Of a stretch of 64,000 nucleotides of DNA, positions 46,695 through 55,460 are shown piece after piece. The stretch comes from Pedobacter glucosidilyticus DSM 23534 (GTDB lineage Bacteria; Bacteroidota; Bacteroidia; Sphingobacteriales; Sphingobacteriaceae), in the NCBI RefSeq assembly GCF_000425145.1, contig NZ_AULF01000010.1, positions 1 through 64,000 on the forward strand. Direction: 5' to 3'. The notes below the pieces were generated by a model, which worked only from the letters and a program-made list of their open reading frames with translations, was not told the DNA's origin and did no database searches. The translations under genes and the position numbers were made by a program. Position 1 is the first letter of the stretch, and each line of letters starts with the position of its first letter.

Positions 46695-47102
46695 TTATAC
46701 GCCAATCATTACACCGGGCATGTTTAGTAAAGGGATTTTAATAAAGTTAGATTCTACAATGCTTTCTGGTAAAAAGATGAATTTTTTATCAAAAATATCT
46801 CGCCCTAAATAGTAAGAAAGCCAATATTCATTACTTAAACCAAAAACTTCTTCGTCTATCATTTCAATTTTAGAAAAGCTTTTGGCCTCCAAAGTAGGAA
46901 TCATGTGTCTTAAAACGGAAGTTTTAACTTCTTCGCCATTTCGTTCTCCGTAACCTTTAGAAGTTACTAAAATGGTTTCTATAGCCGTTTCTTTGAGGTT
47001 AATTAAGTAAACTCCCCATGATTTTGCATGAGGAGTTTCATTTTCTAGCACTACTGCAATAAAAATATCTTCAACCAGATTTTCTGGTAAATCTTTTTTC
47101 AT
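46695..47102 (-). CDS. Conserved hypothetical protein downstream of topA
   Basis: 135 residues, soluble, no signal peptide. I recognise the sequence only as a type seen in Bacteroidota genomes without a defined function. Distinctive stretches are DIFIAVVLENETPHAKSWGV, VTSKGYGERNGEEVKTSVLR and LSNEYWLSYYLGRDIFDKKF. The acidic-aromatic pattern suggests a small globular alpha/beta protein. Its start codon lies two bases after the topA stop codon region (47102 versus 47104), so it must be co-transcribed with topA. A role linked to topoisomerase is possible but unsupported. Confidence 0.75.
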   Translation of the reverse strand: MKKDLPENLVEDIFIAVVLENETPHAKSWGVYLINLKETAIETILVTSKGYGERNGEEVKTSVLRHMIPTLEAKSFSKIEMIDEEVFGLSNEYWLSYYLGRDIFDKKFIFLPESIVESNFIKIPLLNMPGVMIGV

Positions 47103-47103
47103 A

Positions 47104-49665
47104 TTACTTTTTTTTCGCTACCGCCTTCTTTGCAGGAGCTTTTTTAGTAACTTTTTTTGTTTTTGGCTCAAAAGCGTCCGGTATTTGCTCGGTAATGAGC
47201 TTTTTTACATCCTCTAAAGAGATAGCTGCTAAATCTTCTGCGGTAAATTTCTGGTTAGTAGCTGTGTTTTTTCCAAGCTTTAACATTTGTTTACCAAAGC
47301 GGATGAATGGACCCCAACGACCATTTTCTATGGCAATTTTCTCGCTTTCCCATTGCTGTATGTAACGGTTAGCTTCTTTTTCCATTTTGGCGCTAATCAG
47401 CTCTTCAATATCTTGCTGACTTAAGTTGTCAAAATTATACCTTACCGGGATGTTGATATACAAATCGTTCCATTTGATGAAGGGGCCAAATCTGCCTTTG
47501 CCTTTTGTTACTGGAAGATTTTTGTATTGCGCTACCGGAGCATCGGTATGTAGTTTTTCCTGAATAATGGCAATAGCTCTTTCTTGATTTACCATTAATG
47601 GATCTTCATTTTTAGGTAACGATATAAAAGTTTCTCCCCATTTAACATAAGGTCCAAACCTGCCAACACCAACTGCAACTTCTTTACCTTCATAATCATC
47701 TAAAGAAAAAGGAAGTTTAAAGAGTTCTAAAGCATCTTTTAAAGTAAGAGTTTCTACAGATTGTGCTTTTAACAGGCTGGCGTAACGAGGCTTTTCTTCA
47801 TCCTCTGCTTCGCCAATTTGAACCATAGGGCCAAATTTACCAATTCGGGTATAAACGTTTTTACCTGTAGCGGGGTCTGTTCCTAAAAGACGTTCGCCAC
47901 TAGCTCTATCGGCATTTTTTAAAGTATCTTCAACTTCTGTATGGAAAGGCTGATAAAAATTGTGAAGCATTTTAGTCCACTCTTTTAAGCCATTAGCAAT
48001 TTCATCAAATTGTTTCTCTACTGATGCTGTAAAGTTGAAATCAACAATATCTTTAAAGTGTTCTACTAAAAAGTCGTTTACTACTGCGCCAATATCAGTA
48101 GGGAAAAGCTTTCCTTTTTCTGTTCCGGTAACTTCAGATTTGGTAGTATTAACAATTTTATCGTTTTTTAGTGTGTAAACGCCATAATTTCTACTTTTTC
48201 CTTCGCGATCTTCTCTAACTACGTAACCACGATTTTGTATAGTAGAAATGGTTGGAGCATAAGTTGATGGTCGGCCAATACCCAACTCTTCTAACTTTTT
48301 TACTAAAGAAGCCTCGGTATATCTTGCTGGTGGTCTGCTGAATCGCTCTGTAGCATTCATTTCTACCAATTCTAAGTTTTGATTAACACTTAGTGGAGGT
48401 AAAATGGCGTTATTATCTTCTTCTAAATGTGCGTCGCTCTCTTCGTCTTCAGATTCTAGGTATACTTTTAAGAAACCATCAAATTTCATTACCTCACCAT
48501 TAGCGGTTAAGTCCTCTTTACGAGTAGATATATTGATTTTAGCTGTAGTTTTTTCAAACTGAGCTTCGCTCATTTGAGAGGCAATGGCCCTTTTCCAAAT
48601 CAATTCATACAAACGTTTTTCGCTGGCATCACCATCAATACTATGCCATTCAAAATGGGTTGGCCTGATAGCCTCGTGAGCTTCCTGTGCTCCAGCAGAT
48701 TTTGTTTTAAACGTTCTTTTATGATGGTATTTGTTGCCATAAGCGCTGTTAATTTCTCTTTCTGCGGCTTCAATAGCTGTATCAGAAAGGTTAACAGAAT
48801 CGGTTCTCATATAAGTGATTTTTCCAGTTTCATATAGTTTCTGAGCCACTGTCATGGTTCTAGAAACCGAAAAACCTAGCTTTCTGCTTGCCTCTTGCTG
48901 TAAGGTAGAGGTGGTAAACGGTGGAGCCGGATTTCTTTTGGTTGGCTTGGTATCTAAAGAATTAACTTTAAAATTAGCACCAATACAATCTTTTAAAAAT
49001 TGTTCTGCCTCTTCTTTGTTAGCATAGCGCTGTGATAGTTCTGCTCTAAAAATTTCTTTTACTTTACCTGTAGAGAATATGGCAATAATCTTATAAGCAG
49101 ATTCTGCTGTAAAATGATTAATTTCTCTTTCTCTATCAACAATTAGTCTTACTGCTACAGATTGCACTCTACCAGCAGAGAGAGAAGGCTTTACCTTTTT
49201 CCAAAGTACAGGAGAAAGCTCAAAACCTACTAAACGGTCTAGAACACGCCTAGCTTGTTGCGCATTAACTAAGTTATAGTTAATGGTTCTTGGATTTTCT
49301 ATAGCTTTTAAAATAGCTGGTTTGGTAATCTCATGAAAAACAATACGTTTAGTATTGCTTTCTTTTAAACCTAACGAGTCATATAAGTGCCATGCAATAG
49401 CTTCTCCCTCGCGGTCTTCATCGGATGCTAGCCAAATCATTTCTGCTTCTTTTGCTAACTTTTTCAACTCGGCTACTACCTGTTTTTTATCGGCAGGAAT
49501 TTCATAGTGCTGTTTAAAATCGTTATCAACTTCAATCGCTCCATCATCTTTCTTCAAATCACGGATGTGGCCATAGCTGGATTTCACCAGAAAGTCTTTA
49601 CCTAAATATCCTTCTATAGTTTTGGCTTTCGCCGGAGACTCTACAATCAGTAAGTTTTTCGCCAT
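47104..49665 (-). CDS. topA: DNA topoisomerase I
   Basis: 853 residues. The Toprim domain opens KNLLIVESPAKAKTIEGYLG and has WLASDEDREGEAIAWHL with the metal-binding acidic residues. The catalytic tyrosine is in KITYMRTDSVNLSD. SAGRVQSVAVRLIVDREREI and GRPSTYAPTISTIQNRGYV complete the core. The C-terminal third (about 600-820) has repeated GxFGPxxxxG units (KFGPMVQIG, RFGPYVKWG, RFGPFIKWN, RWGPFIRFG) instead of cysteine zinc ribbons. The last 20 residues are a Lys/Ala tail (KKAPAKKAVAKKK), which may help bind DNA. It relaxes negative supercoils. The small gene at 46695 follows directly. Confidence 0.97.
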   Translation of the reverse strand: MAKNLLIVESPAKAKTIEGYLGKDFLVKSSYGHIRDLKKDDGAIEVDNDFKQHYEIPADKKQVVAELKKLAKEAEMIWLASDEDREGEAIAWHLYDSLGLKESNTKRIVFHEITKPAILKAIENPRTINYNLVNAQQARRVLDRLVGFELSPVLWKKVKPSLSAGRVQSVAVRLIVDREREINHFTAESAYKIIAIFSTGKVKEIFRAELSQRYANKEEAEQFLKDCIGANFKVNSLDTKPTKRNPAPPFTTSTLQQEASRKLGFSVSRTMTVAQKLYETGKITYMRTDSVNLSDTAIEAAEREINSAYGNKYHHKRTFKTKSAGAQEAHEAIRPTHFEWHSIDGDASEKRLYELIWKRAIASQMSEAQFEKTTAKINISTRKEDLTANGEVMKFDGFLKVYLESEDEESDAHLEEDNNAILPPLSVNQNLELVEMNATERFSRPPARYTEASLVKKLEELGIGRPSTYAPTISTIQNRGYVVREDREGKSRNYGVYTLKNDKIVNTTKSEVTGTEKGKLFPTDIGAVVNDFLVEHFKDIVDFNFTASVEKQFDEIANGLKEWTKMLHNFYQPFHTEVEDTLKNADRASGERLLGTDPATGKNVYTRIGKFGPMVQIGEAEDEEKPRYASLLKAQSVETLTLKDALELFKLPFSLDDYEGKEVAVGVGRFGPYVKWGETFISLPKNEDPLMVNQERAIAIIQEKLHTDAPVAQYKNLPVTKGKGRFGPFIKWNDLYINIPVRYNFDNLSQQDIEELISAKMEKEANRYIQQWESEKIAIENGRWGPFIRFGKQMLKLGKNTATNQKFTAEDLAAISLEDVKKLITEQIPDAFEPKTKKVTKKAPAKKAVAKKK

Positions 49666-49764
49666 TAAAAATTGATTTTACCGCAAATAAAGGATAATAT
49701 ATTTTTTATCCCAAAAAAAAGGGATTAAAAACGTATTAAATTATTTAAGCAACAAGATTTTTTG

Positions 49765-50439
49765 CTAATTGTTGGATTTCAATTTAAAAGAATATATAAA
49801 ACCTTTTGTGATTCTTCCGTTAGAAATATCTTTCTCTATCTTCTTAACTTCTTTATAAATTAAGCCGATGTCTTTAGCATAAGCCTCTGTAGCAAAATCT
49901 TCTTCTATGAGGTTGTTTTCATCTATTTGAGTTATTGAAAGTGTTGTAGGGTAATTGGTTCCGTTTACTTCTTTCGCTACTTCAAAATCTGTAATAGTAT
50001 AGTTTTGCTCGCCTATATTATTTCTGCTGTTACCATTCCATTGTGCGCCAAATTCTGGTGGAAAAATAAGTCTCACAAAAGTTTGGTTATCTAAGGTTTC
50101 TTCTGCTGCTCTGATGCTTTTACTTCTGGCTATGGTTTTCTGAAAAAACCAAATGTTGCTGTTGTTTTCTTTTTTGTAGCGTTCTAATCTAAAAATAGTA
50201 TCTCCGCTTAGGCCTATAAAAAAATCGGCAATAGAATCCTTAATTTGAAACTGAAAGTTGGTTACCGAGTTGTTGAAGTTATTATAATGGGTAGAATCTA
50301 CATCGTAAACCCAAACTTTAGATTTTGCCAACGGATAATACTCGTACTGAAAAGATTTAGGAGCAGCATTTTTTTCTTTGGTACAACTTAAAGAAAGTAT
50401 CACCAAAAATGTTAAAATTACCTGACCTAATTTTTTCAT
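49765..50439 (-). CDS. Hypothetical lipoprotein
   Basis: 224 residues beginning with a lipoprotein signal (ILTFLVILSLSCTKE; cysteine at about 20). The mature part has no motif I can name. It contains EYYPLAKSKVWVYDVDST near the start, resembling the beta-rich lipoproteins of unknown function common in Sphingobacteriaceae, and ends in a charged strand-rich tail. Probably anchored in the outer membrane. The mnmA gene ends 18 bases upstream on the same strand, so it may ride on that transcript. The 99 bases between it and topA contain a weak ATCCC/GGGAT hairpin (about 49710-49727) but no convincing terminator. Confidence 0.75.
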   Translation of the reverse strand: MKKLGQVILTFLVILSLSCTKEKNAAPKSFQYEYYPLAKSKVWVYDVDSTHYNNFNNSVTNFQFQIKDSIADFFIGLSGDTIFRLERYKKENNSNIWFFQKTIARSKSIRAAEETLDNQTFVRLIFPPEFGAQWNGNSRNNIGEQNYTITDFEVAKEVNGTNYPTTLSITQIDENNLIEEDFATEAYAKDIGLIYKEVKKIEKDISNGRITKGFIYSFKLKSNN

Positions 50440-50457
50440 GCAACTAATTTAATAGAA

Positions 50458-51546
50458 TTACATTAAAAAACCACCTCCAAGTAAATCATTACCTTCATAA
50501 AAAACTGCCGATTGCCCCGGTGCAATACCAGAAACAGCGTGATGGAAGTTTACTTTCATGATATTATCCTCTTGGTGGATATGGCTAAAAGTGCCAGCAT
50601 CTTTATATCTGATCTTTGTAATCGCTTCTAAAGGCTCTGGGATAGCCGCATATTTAACTAAATTTAAATTTCTTACGCTGGCTTCTGTTTTTTGTAGTTC
50701 TTCTTCCTCGCCTAAAACAACTGTATTACTTTCTGGTAAAATTTGGGTAACGTACATAGGTTTACCAAAAGCAACGCCCAAACCTTTTCTTTGCCCAATG
50801 GTGTAAAAAGGATAGCCTTTATGTTTACCTACTTTGGTGCCATCTGTTAAAACAAAATCACCACCATCAACTTCTTGCTCTAGTGCTGGTACACGATGTT
50901 TTAAAAATGCTCTATAATCATTATCAGGAACAAAGCAAATCTCGTAGCTTTCACCTTTCTTAGCCAATTCTTCTTGGCCCATATCTAAGGCCATTTGTCT
51001 AATTTCTGCTTTTGTAAAAGAACCTAGCGGGAATTTAGTACGAGCTAAATTTTCTTGAGAAACACCCCATAATACGTAAGATTGATCTTTATTTTCATCT
51101 TTTCCTTTAGAAATTACATATCTTCCATTCTCTTGAAAACGAATATTAGCATAGTGGCCTGTTGCTATGAATTCGCAATCCAGTTTATCAGCTCTTTTTA
51201 ATAAAGCTTCCCATTTGATGTGTGTGTTACAAAGTACGCAAGGGTTAGGTGTGCGGCCAGCCAGATATTCATCTACAAAATTATCAATTACAAAATCTCC
51301 AAACTCGTTTCTTATATCTAGAATGTAATGCGGAAAACCATATCCTACAGCTAAAGAGCGGGCATCATTAATAGAATCTAAACTGCAACAACCAGTTTCT
51401 TTAGAGTTGGCACCAGAAGAAGCATAGTCCCATGTTTTCATGGTTAAGCCAATCACCTCATATCCTTGTTCATGCAGCATTACCGCAGCAACAGAACTAT
51501 CCACACCACCACTCATCGCCACTAATATTCTTCCGTGTTTACTCAT
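50458..51546 (-). CDS. mnmA: tRNA 2-thiouridylase
   Basis: 362 residues. The PP-loop motif is VAMSGGVDSSVAAVML, the catalytic cysteines are in TPNPCVLCNTHIKW and ESYEICFVPDNDY, and IGQRKGLGVAFGKPMYV and FYEGNDLLGGG mark the C-terminal beta-barrel. It thiolates the wobble uridine of tRNA-Lys, -Glu and -Gln using sulfur relayed from cysteine. It also carries the KTWDYASSG...GCCSLD insertion typical of this phylum's MnmA. A hypothetical lipoprotein gene follows 18 bases downstream. A TATCTTTG box upstream could be its promoter. Confidence 0.96.
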   Translation of the reverse strand: MSKHGRILVAMSGGVDSSVAAVMLHEQGYEVIGLTMKTWDYASSGANSKETGCCSLDSINDARSLAVGYGFPHYILDIRNEFGDFVIDNFVDEYLAGRTPNPCVLCNTHIKWEALLKRADKLDCEFIATGHYANIRFQENGRYVISKGKDENKDQSYVLWGVSQENLARTKFPLGSFTKAEIRQMALDMGQEELAKKGESYEICFVPDNDYRAFLKHRVPALEQEVDGGDFVLTDGTKVGKHKGYPFYTIGQRKGLGVAFGKPMYVTQILPESNTVVLGEEEELQKTEASVRNLNLVKYAAIPEPLEAITKIRYKDAGTFSHIHQEDNIMKVNFHHAVSGIAPGQSAVFYEGNDLLGGGFLM

Positions 51547-51565
51547 ATCTTTTTATTTACGGATA

Positions 51566-51573
51566 CAAAGATA
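51566..51573 (-). promoter_or_regulatory. Putative -7 element of mnmA
   Basis: TATCTTTG on the minus strand (51573-51566), about 20 bases upstream of the mnmA ATG, matches TAnnTTTG. No TTG was found at the expected -33 distance. Confidence 0.45.
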
Positions 51574-51736
51574 ATTTTTTATTTTTTGATGAGTGGGATG
51601 TGAGACGTCAGTAGGATGTAAAGTAATCCATATACCTAATTTATGTAGGTTTTAAATTCATACTATTAATCATGAGTAAATTATTTTGTAATAAATGAGT
51701 TAACCAACTTACATAGCTGAGGTTAAAGTGTTTTTT

Positions 51737-52855
51737 TTATTTGAATAGTTCACTAATATCAGCAAAACCTGTCCAGCCTTTAGAGGTGGCACCATATCTT
51801 GCAAAAGAGCCCATTACTACAGTTCTTTTAACTTGGGTTGTTTTATTTTCTTTTATCAGGATGTTATCAGTGTTTATATCAAAGTTTTTAGCTAATATTT
51901 CTCTTTTATCAGCCATTTTACCGTTGTTTAAAAGCTCTGCCTCGGCTGCTGTTAGCAGGTAGTTTTTCTGCTTGGGGTTGTATCCGTAATGATGAAAAGC
52001 TATAGCATCTTGAGTATTGGTAAAAGAGTTATTGGTGAAATTATAATGAGTTGCAAATGTTTCATCACCTGGATCCACATCATTAAATAATGGAACAGAT
52101 ATAAAAGCATAAACAGGAAAGCTTGAAGTACGAACAAAAGTGCTGTTTTGTACGGTTCCATAATCGCAATGTGCCCTAAAGCGAACATAATCGCCTGTAC
52201 AATCTTCAAAATAACAGTTTAAAACTTTAATATGAGAAGCCCAATAAGAGTGATACATGAAGTGAGAATGGCTATCAACCCCGATACGTTTAAAAACACA
52301 GTTTTTGTAAGTGATATGGCTAGTGCCTTCTTGGTGAGCTCCGGTAGCACCGTAAATAATACCACGCATATCCATCCATGAGCAATTTTCAACTAAAATG
52401 TTTTTTGTGGTATTTCCTTTAGTAGATGTAATTCTTAAAGCATAACCTAAACTCCCATCACCAGTAAAATTAAAGTTTTTAAAACTTATGTTTTGAGCAT
52501 TAATTACGTCTATTAATACTGGTTTTTTAGGGTATCCAACAGGTACTGAAAAAATTGTTTTCTGCGATTCTCCTTCAAGGATGAGCTTATTTTTTGAATG
52601 TCCCATATTTTTAAGGAGAAGAGGTTTTTCTATAAATGCTCTTACATAATCTCCGGCTAAAAATTTAATAGTTATGCTCTCTTTAGCTAATTGCTTTTGT
52701 ATGGATTCCCAAAAATCAGGATTGAGGAAATCAGCAGGGTCAGATATTTGAGTCCCTTTGCCTGTACCTTTAGGAGCAACGTATTTAACAATGTCTGCTT
52801 GTGCAGCTTTAAAAAAGAAAAGTATGATGATACTAAAAATAAGAAGTGGTTTCAT
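51737..52855 (-). CDS. Secreted right-handed beta-helix protein, possible polysaccharide lyase
   Basis: 372 residues with a signal peptide (about 1-20, LLIFSIIILFFFKAAQA). The body is a parallel beta-helix: successive rungs such as AQNISFKNFNFTGDG, NILVENCSWMDMRG, SHITYKNCVFKRIG and SHIKVLNCYFEDCTG, then GTVQNSTFVRTS. This is the fold of pectate, alginate and chondroitin lyases and of some glycoside hydrolases. Two histidine-rich patches (DSHSHFMYHSYW and AFHHYGYN) and DYVRFRAHCDYG might form the active site. I do not recognise a CAZy family, so the enzyme class is open. It is the last gene of the susC-susD strand, behind a strong hairpin, and probably cuts the glycan the locus imports. Confidence 0.75.
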   Translation of the reverse strand: MKPLLIFSIIILFFFKAAQADIVKYVAPKGTGKGTQISDPADFLNPDFWESIQKQLAKESITIKFLAGDYVRAFIEKPLLLKNMGHSKNKLILEGESQKTIFSVPVGYPKKPVLIDVINAQNISFKNFNFTGDGSLGYALRITSTKGNTTKNILVENCSWMDMRGIIYGATGAHQEGTSHITYKNCVFKRIGVDSHSHFMYHSYWASHIKVLNCYFEDCTGDYVRFRAHCDYGTVQNSTFVRTSSFPVYAFISVPLFNDVDPGDETFATHYNFTNNSFTNTQDAIAFHHYGYNPKQKNYLLTAAEAELLNNGKMADKREILAKNFDINTDNILIKENKTTQVKRTVVMGSFARYGATSKGWTGFADISELFK

Positions 52856-52865
52856 TGAAAGGATA

Positions 52866-52910
52866 AAAAATTAAGACCGCTACTTTATAGACGATTTATA
52901 AAGTAGCGGT
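52866..52910 (-). terminator. Hairpin between the DUF5017 gene and the beta-helix gene
   Basis: Arms of 14 bases, ACCGCTACTTTATA (52876-52889) and TATAAAGTAGCGGT (52897-52910), are perfectly complementary with a seven-base loop; on the minus strand a T-rich run follows (52866-52874). It starts about seven bases past the DUF5017 stop codon and ends about 10-20 bases before the start codon of the beta-helix gene, leaving no space for a separate promoter between them. Confidence 0.85.
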
Positions 52911-52916
52911 TATTGT

Positions 52917-53825
52917 TTAAGGTTCTATAGTTAGTTTAATGCTTTTTACTAATGTTCTTGTTTCTTTTTTAGTGGCATTAATACCAGTAAAGTAAACATC
53001 ATAAGTACCTGGGGTAGGATAAGAGAAATTGAAACTTGTAGGTCGTGGTTCAGAATATCCTTTTATTTTTTCTGGTCTATCTGGCCCTAAATCTCTATCG
53101 GAAACATCAATGGCTTTGCTAATACACCAATCTTCTGTTAAGTCTGTATTAGAAGATGCATTTGCTCTTAAAGTAATGGTTGTAGAAGTAATACTAGAGC
53201 GGCCGCTTGTTTCTTTAGGGCCAAAATAATAAAGTCCGAAATTGGCATTAGTTTGATCTGCTAAAGTTTCTAAACCATTAGAAGTATTACTTTGTAAGTT
53301 AAAACCTCTTATAGCCCATGTTCGGCCAGCTCCAGCACCAGGAGTAAATACATATTTTAATACAAAATAAAGAGGTTTTCCGCTAACCCTTAAATCTGTA
53401 ATATCAGCAATACCAGAACTTAAATAAGTACCAGAGGTAGCTAAAGTAAATCGGTCGGTGATATCTGTCCAAGAAGCCGCTTTAATTGCATCTATATTAT
53501 ATTGTCCACTAAAATTAGTTGATACTAATACAGATAATTGATTGGGCTGAGTGCCAAAGTTAACACTACTGGTAAAGGATAATTTTAAATCATTTAGCGT
53601 AACAACTCTACCTTCTTTAAAATTATAGTCATTACCGGGTAAGCCAGAGTAAAAAGTTAATATTCCTGGATTTCCAGTAAAATTAAAAGCTATTTCTTCA
53701 CCAACTTTATATGTGTTTTTATCTGTATTTACAGTAAATTCTGGTTCAGCTTCAACATCGAGAGAGCTGTCGCATGATACTAACACTACTGGCAATATCA
53801 TGTAAAAAAGATATTTTAGTTTCAT
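52917..53825 (-). CDS. DUF5017 surface lipoprotein of the SusCD locus
   Basis: 302 residues. Lipoprotein signal (FYMILPVVLVSCDSS; cysteine near 17), an Ig/PKD-like N-terminal domain (about 25-115, FTVNTDKNTYKVGEEIAFNF) and a DUF5017 body with GRTWAIRGFNLQSNT. The C-terminal half has another beta-sandwich ending YDVYFTGINATKKETRTL. DUF5017 proteins occur next to SusD in glycan loci and are thought to be surface glycan-binding proteins; that role is inferred. It comes 29 bases after susD on the same strand. An extended frame to 53918 overlaps the susD 3' end and is not used. Confidence 0.82.
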   Translation of the reverse strand: MKLKYLFYMILPVVLVSCDSSLDVEAEPEFTVNTDKNTYKVGEEIAFNFTGNPGILTFYSGLPGNDYNFKEGRVVTLNDLKLSFTSSVNFGTQPNQLSVLVSTNFSGQYNIDAIKAASWTDITDRFTLATSGTYLSSGIADITDLRVSGKPLYFVLKYVFTPGAGAGRTWAIRGFNLQSNTSNGLETLADQTNANFGLYYFGPKETSGRSSITSTTITLRANASSNTDLTEDWCISKAIDVSDRDLGPDRPEKIKGYSEPRPTSFNFSYPTPGTYDVYFTGINATKKETRTLVKSIKLTIEP

Positions 53826-53854
53826 TTCTAGTTTTTTAGTTTTTTTTAAAAAAA

Positions 53855-55450
53855 TTACCATCCTGGATTTTGTGTAAGTAGTTTGTTTAGAACGATATCT
53901 CCAGCAGGTATTGGCCATAAAACATGTTTGCTTTCTTGAGCGTTTAAGAATCTGATTCTGTAGTAAGGTCTAGCTGTAAAGTTTTGATCTATATTTTGTA
54001 AAACAACATTCATTTCAAAAGCAAATATACCCCACCTGATAAGGTCTGATTTACGTAACTGTTCAAAAGCAAGCTCTCTCATTCTTTCGTCTTGTAACTC
54101 GCTTTTAAAATCTTCATAATCTAAACTGCTACTTAAATCATATTGATTGATATTGATAGCGCCTGGCAGTAATTTTCCAAAAGCTCTTCTGCGTACTTGA
54201 TTTATAGCTTCAAAAGCACTAGGTGTTGGATTGTTGTTTATTTCGTTTTCTGCTTCTGCATACATCAATAAAACATCAGAAAATCTTAATAGCGGAAAAT
54301 TCTGAGGGGTTTGTCCAACTGCTTTAGGTATTAAGGTTTCGTATTCTCTTCTAAATTTAGCCGCTTGTCTGTTATAAAGATTAGCATCTGTTACGGTTCC
54401 TGTGATAAGTGTTTTGGAACCACTAGGGCCACTGTTATTGTATGTAAAGTTGGCAATACACCAATCTCTTCTTAGATCATTAGCATTATATTTTCTATAT
54501 AATTTTGCAGTAACTCTAAGGCCGCCAAAACCATTGCCTGTTTCAACATTAGAGGTTTGAGGACCATTAGCAAAACCAACAAAACCTGTCTCAGTGTAAA
54601 CATCAGTTCTGTTACCCCAAAACTCAACTTCAAAAATACTTTCTTTAATATCGTATTCGTCTCTGGCTATTTTTATAAATATGTTAGAATAATCTGGATT
54701 TAAACTGTGCGCCGCTTGTGTGTCATCTATAACTTTTTTAGCCCAGGTTCTTGCTTCTGCATATTTAGAAACGTCTTTTAAAGGTTCGCCAGCCATGTTT
54801 AAGCAAACACGGGCTAAAATACCTCTAACGGCAGATTTACTTACTCTACCGGCATGTCCAATAGCCGTTATATCTGGTACTAAATTTTCTGCAGCAGTCA
54901 TATCAGCTAAAACTTGATTATAAACTTCTGCAATAGAGTTTCTGGCAGCATCTATATCTTTAACAGAGGCTGTAGACTTTGTGAATATGGGTACACCTCC
55001 GTAAGATTGTACCAGTAGAAAGTAATAATAACCTCTTAAAAATAAGGCTTCACCTTTGATTCTGTTTCTAAAACTTTCAGCAATAGAAGTGTTTTTATCA
55101 ACATTTTCTAGCAATATGTTGGCCCTGTTGATTCCTCTAAATAATGTAGACCAAATATTAGTAACATCACCAAAACTAGAACTGAAATTAAAGTTTTGAG
55201 GACCTATAGCGGGTGAATTTCTAGCAAACCAACCTTCGTCAGCCTCTATACCAGCTCTGTAAAGCCATACACCGCCATAAACGTTACCTAAAATATCATA
55301 AGTACCTGCAAGGGCAGAGGTTAAATCAGCCTCAGTTTCAAAATAATTGCTTAGAGATAAAAAGTCTAAAGGCTCTTTTTCTAGAAATTTTTCGCAAGAA
55401 CTAAAAACTAATACTACTAATATCAGAATTGAATATATTGATTGTTTCAT
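53855..55450 (-). CDS. SusD/RagB family glycan-binding lipoprotein
   Basis: 531 residues. Signal with lipobox (ILVVLVFSSCEKFL), then the SusD-type helical TPR scaffold: FETEADLTSALAGTYDILGN, a GEALFLRGYYYFLLVQSYGG segment and ADMTAAENLVPDI. The C-terminal SusD_RagB region has LLRFSDVLLMYAEAENEIN and ELAFEQLRKSDLIRWG. SusD proteins sit on the cell surface as the lid of the SusC channel and bind a specific glycan or peptide. It begins ten bases after the susC stop codon, the usual arrangement. The ligand cannot be named. Confidence 0.95.
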   Translation of the reverse strand: MKQSIYSILILVVLVFSSCEKFLEKEPLDFLSLSNYFETEADLTSALAGTYDILGNVYGGVWLYRAGIEADEGWFARNSPAIGPQNFNFSSSFGDVTNIWSTLFRGINRANILLENVDKNTSIAESFRNRIKGEALFLRGYYYFLLVQSYGGVPIFTKSTASVKDIDAARNSIAEVYNQVLADMTAAENLVPDITAIGHAGRVSKSAVRGILARVCLNMAGEPLKDVSKYAEARTWAKKVIDDTQAAHSLNPDYSNIFIKIARDEYDIKESIFEVEFWGNRTDVYTETGFVGFANGPQTSNVETGNGFGGLRVTAKLYRKYNANDLRRDWCIANFTYNNSGPSGSKTLITGTVTDANLYNRQAAKFRREYETLIPKAVGQTPQNFPLLRFSDVLLMYAEAENEINNNPTPSAFEAINQVRRRAFGKLLPGAININQYDLSSSLDYEDFKSELQDERMRELAFEQLRKSDLIRWGIFAFEMNVVLQNIDQNFTARPYYRIRFLNAQESKHVLWPIPAGDIVLNKLLTQNPGW

Positions 55451-55460
55451 GATACAAAAA

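Noticed and set aside
53826-53918. 31-codon N-terminal extension of the DUF5017 protein
   Set aside because: It overlaps the susD 3' end and would place a charged segment before a clear lipoprotein signal.
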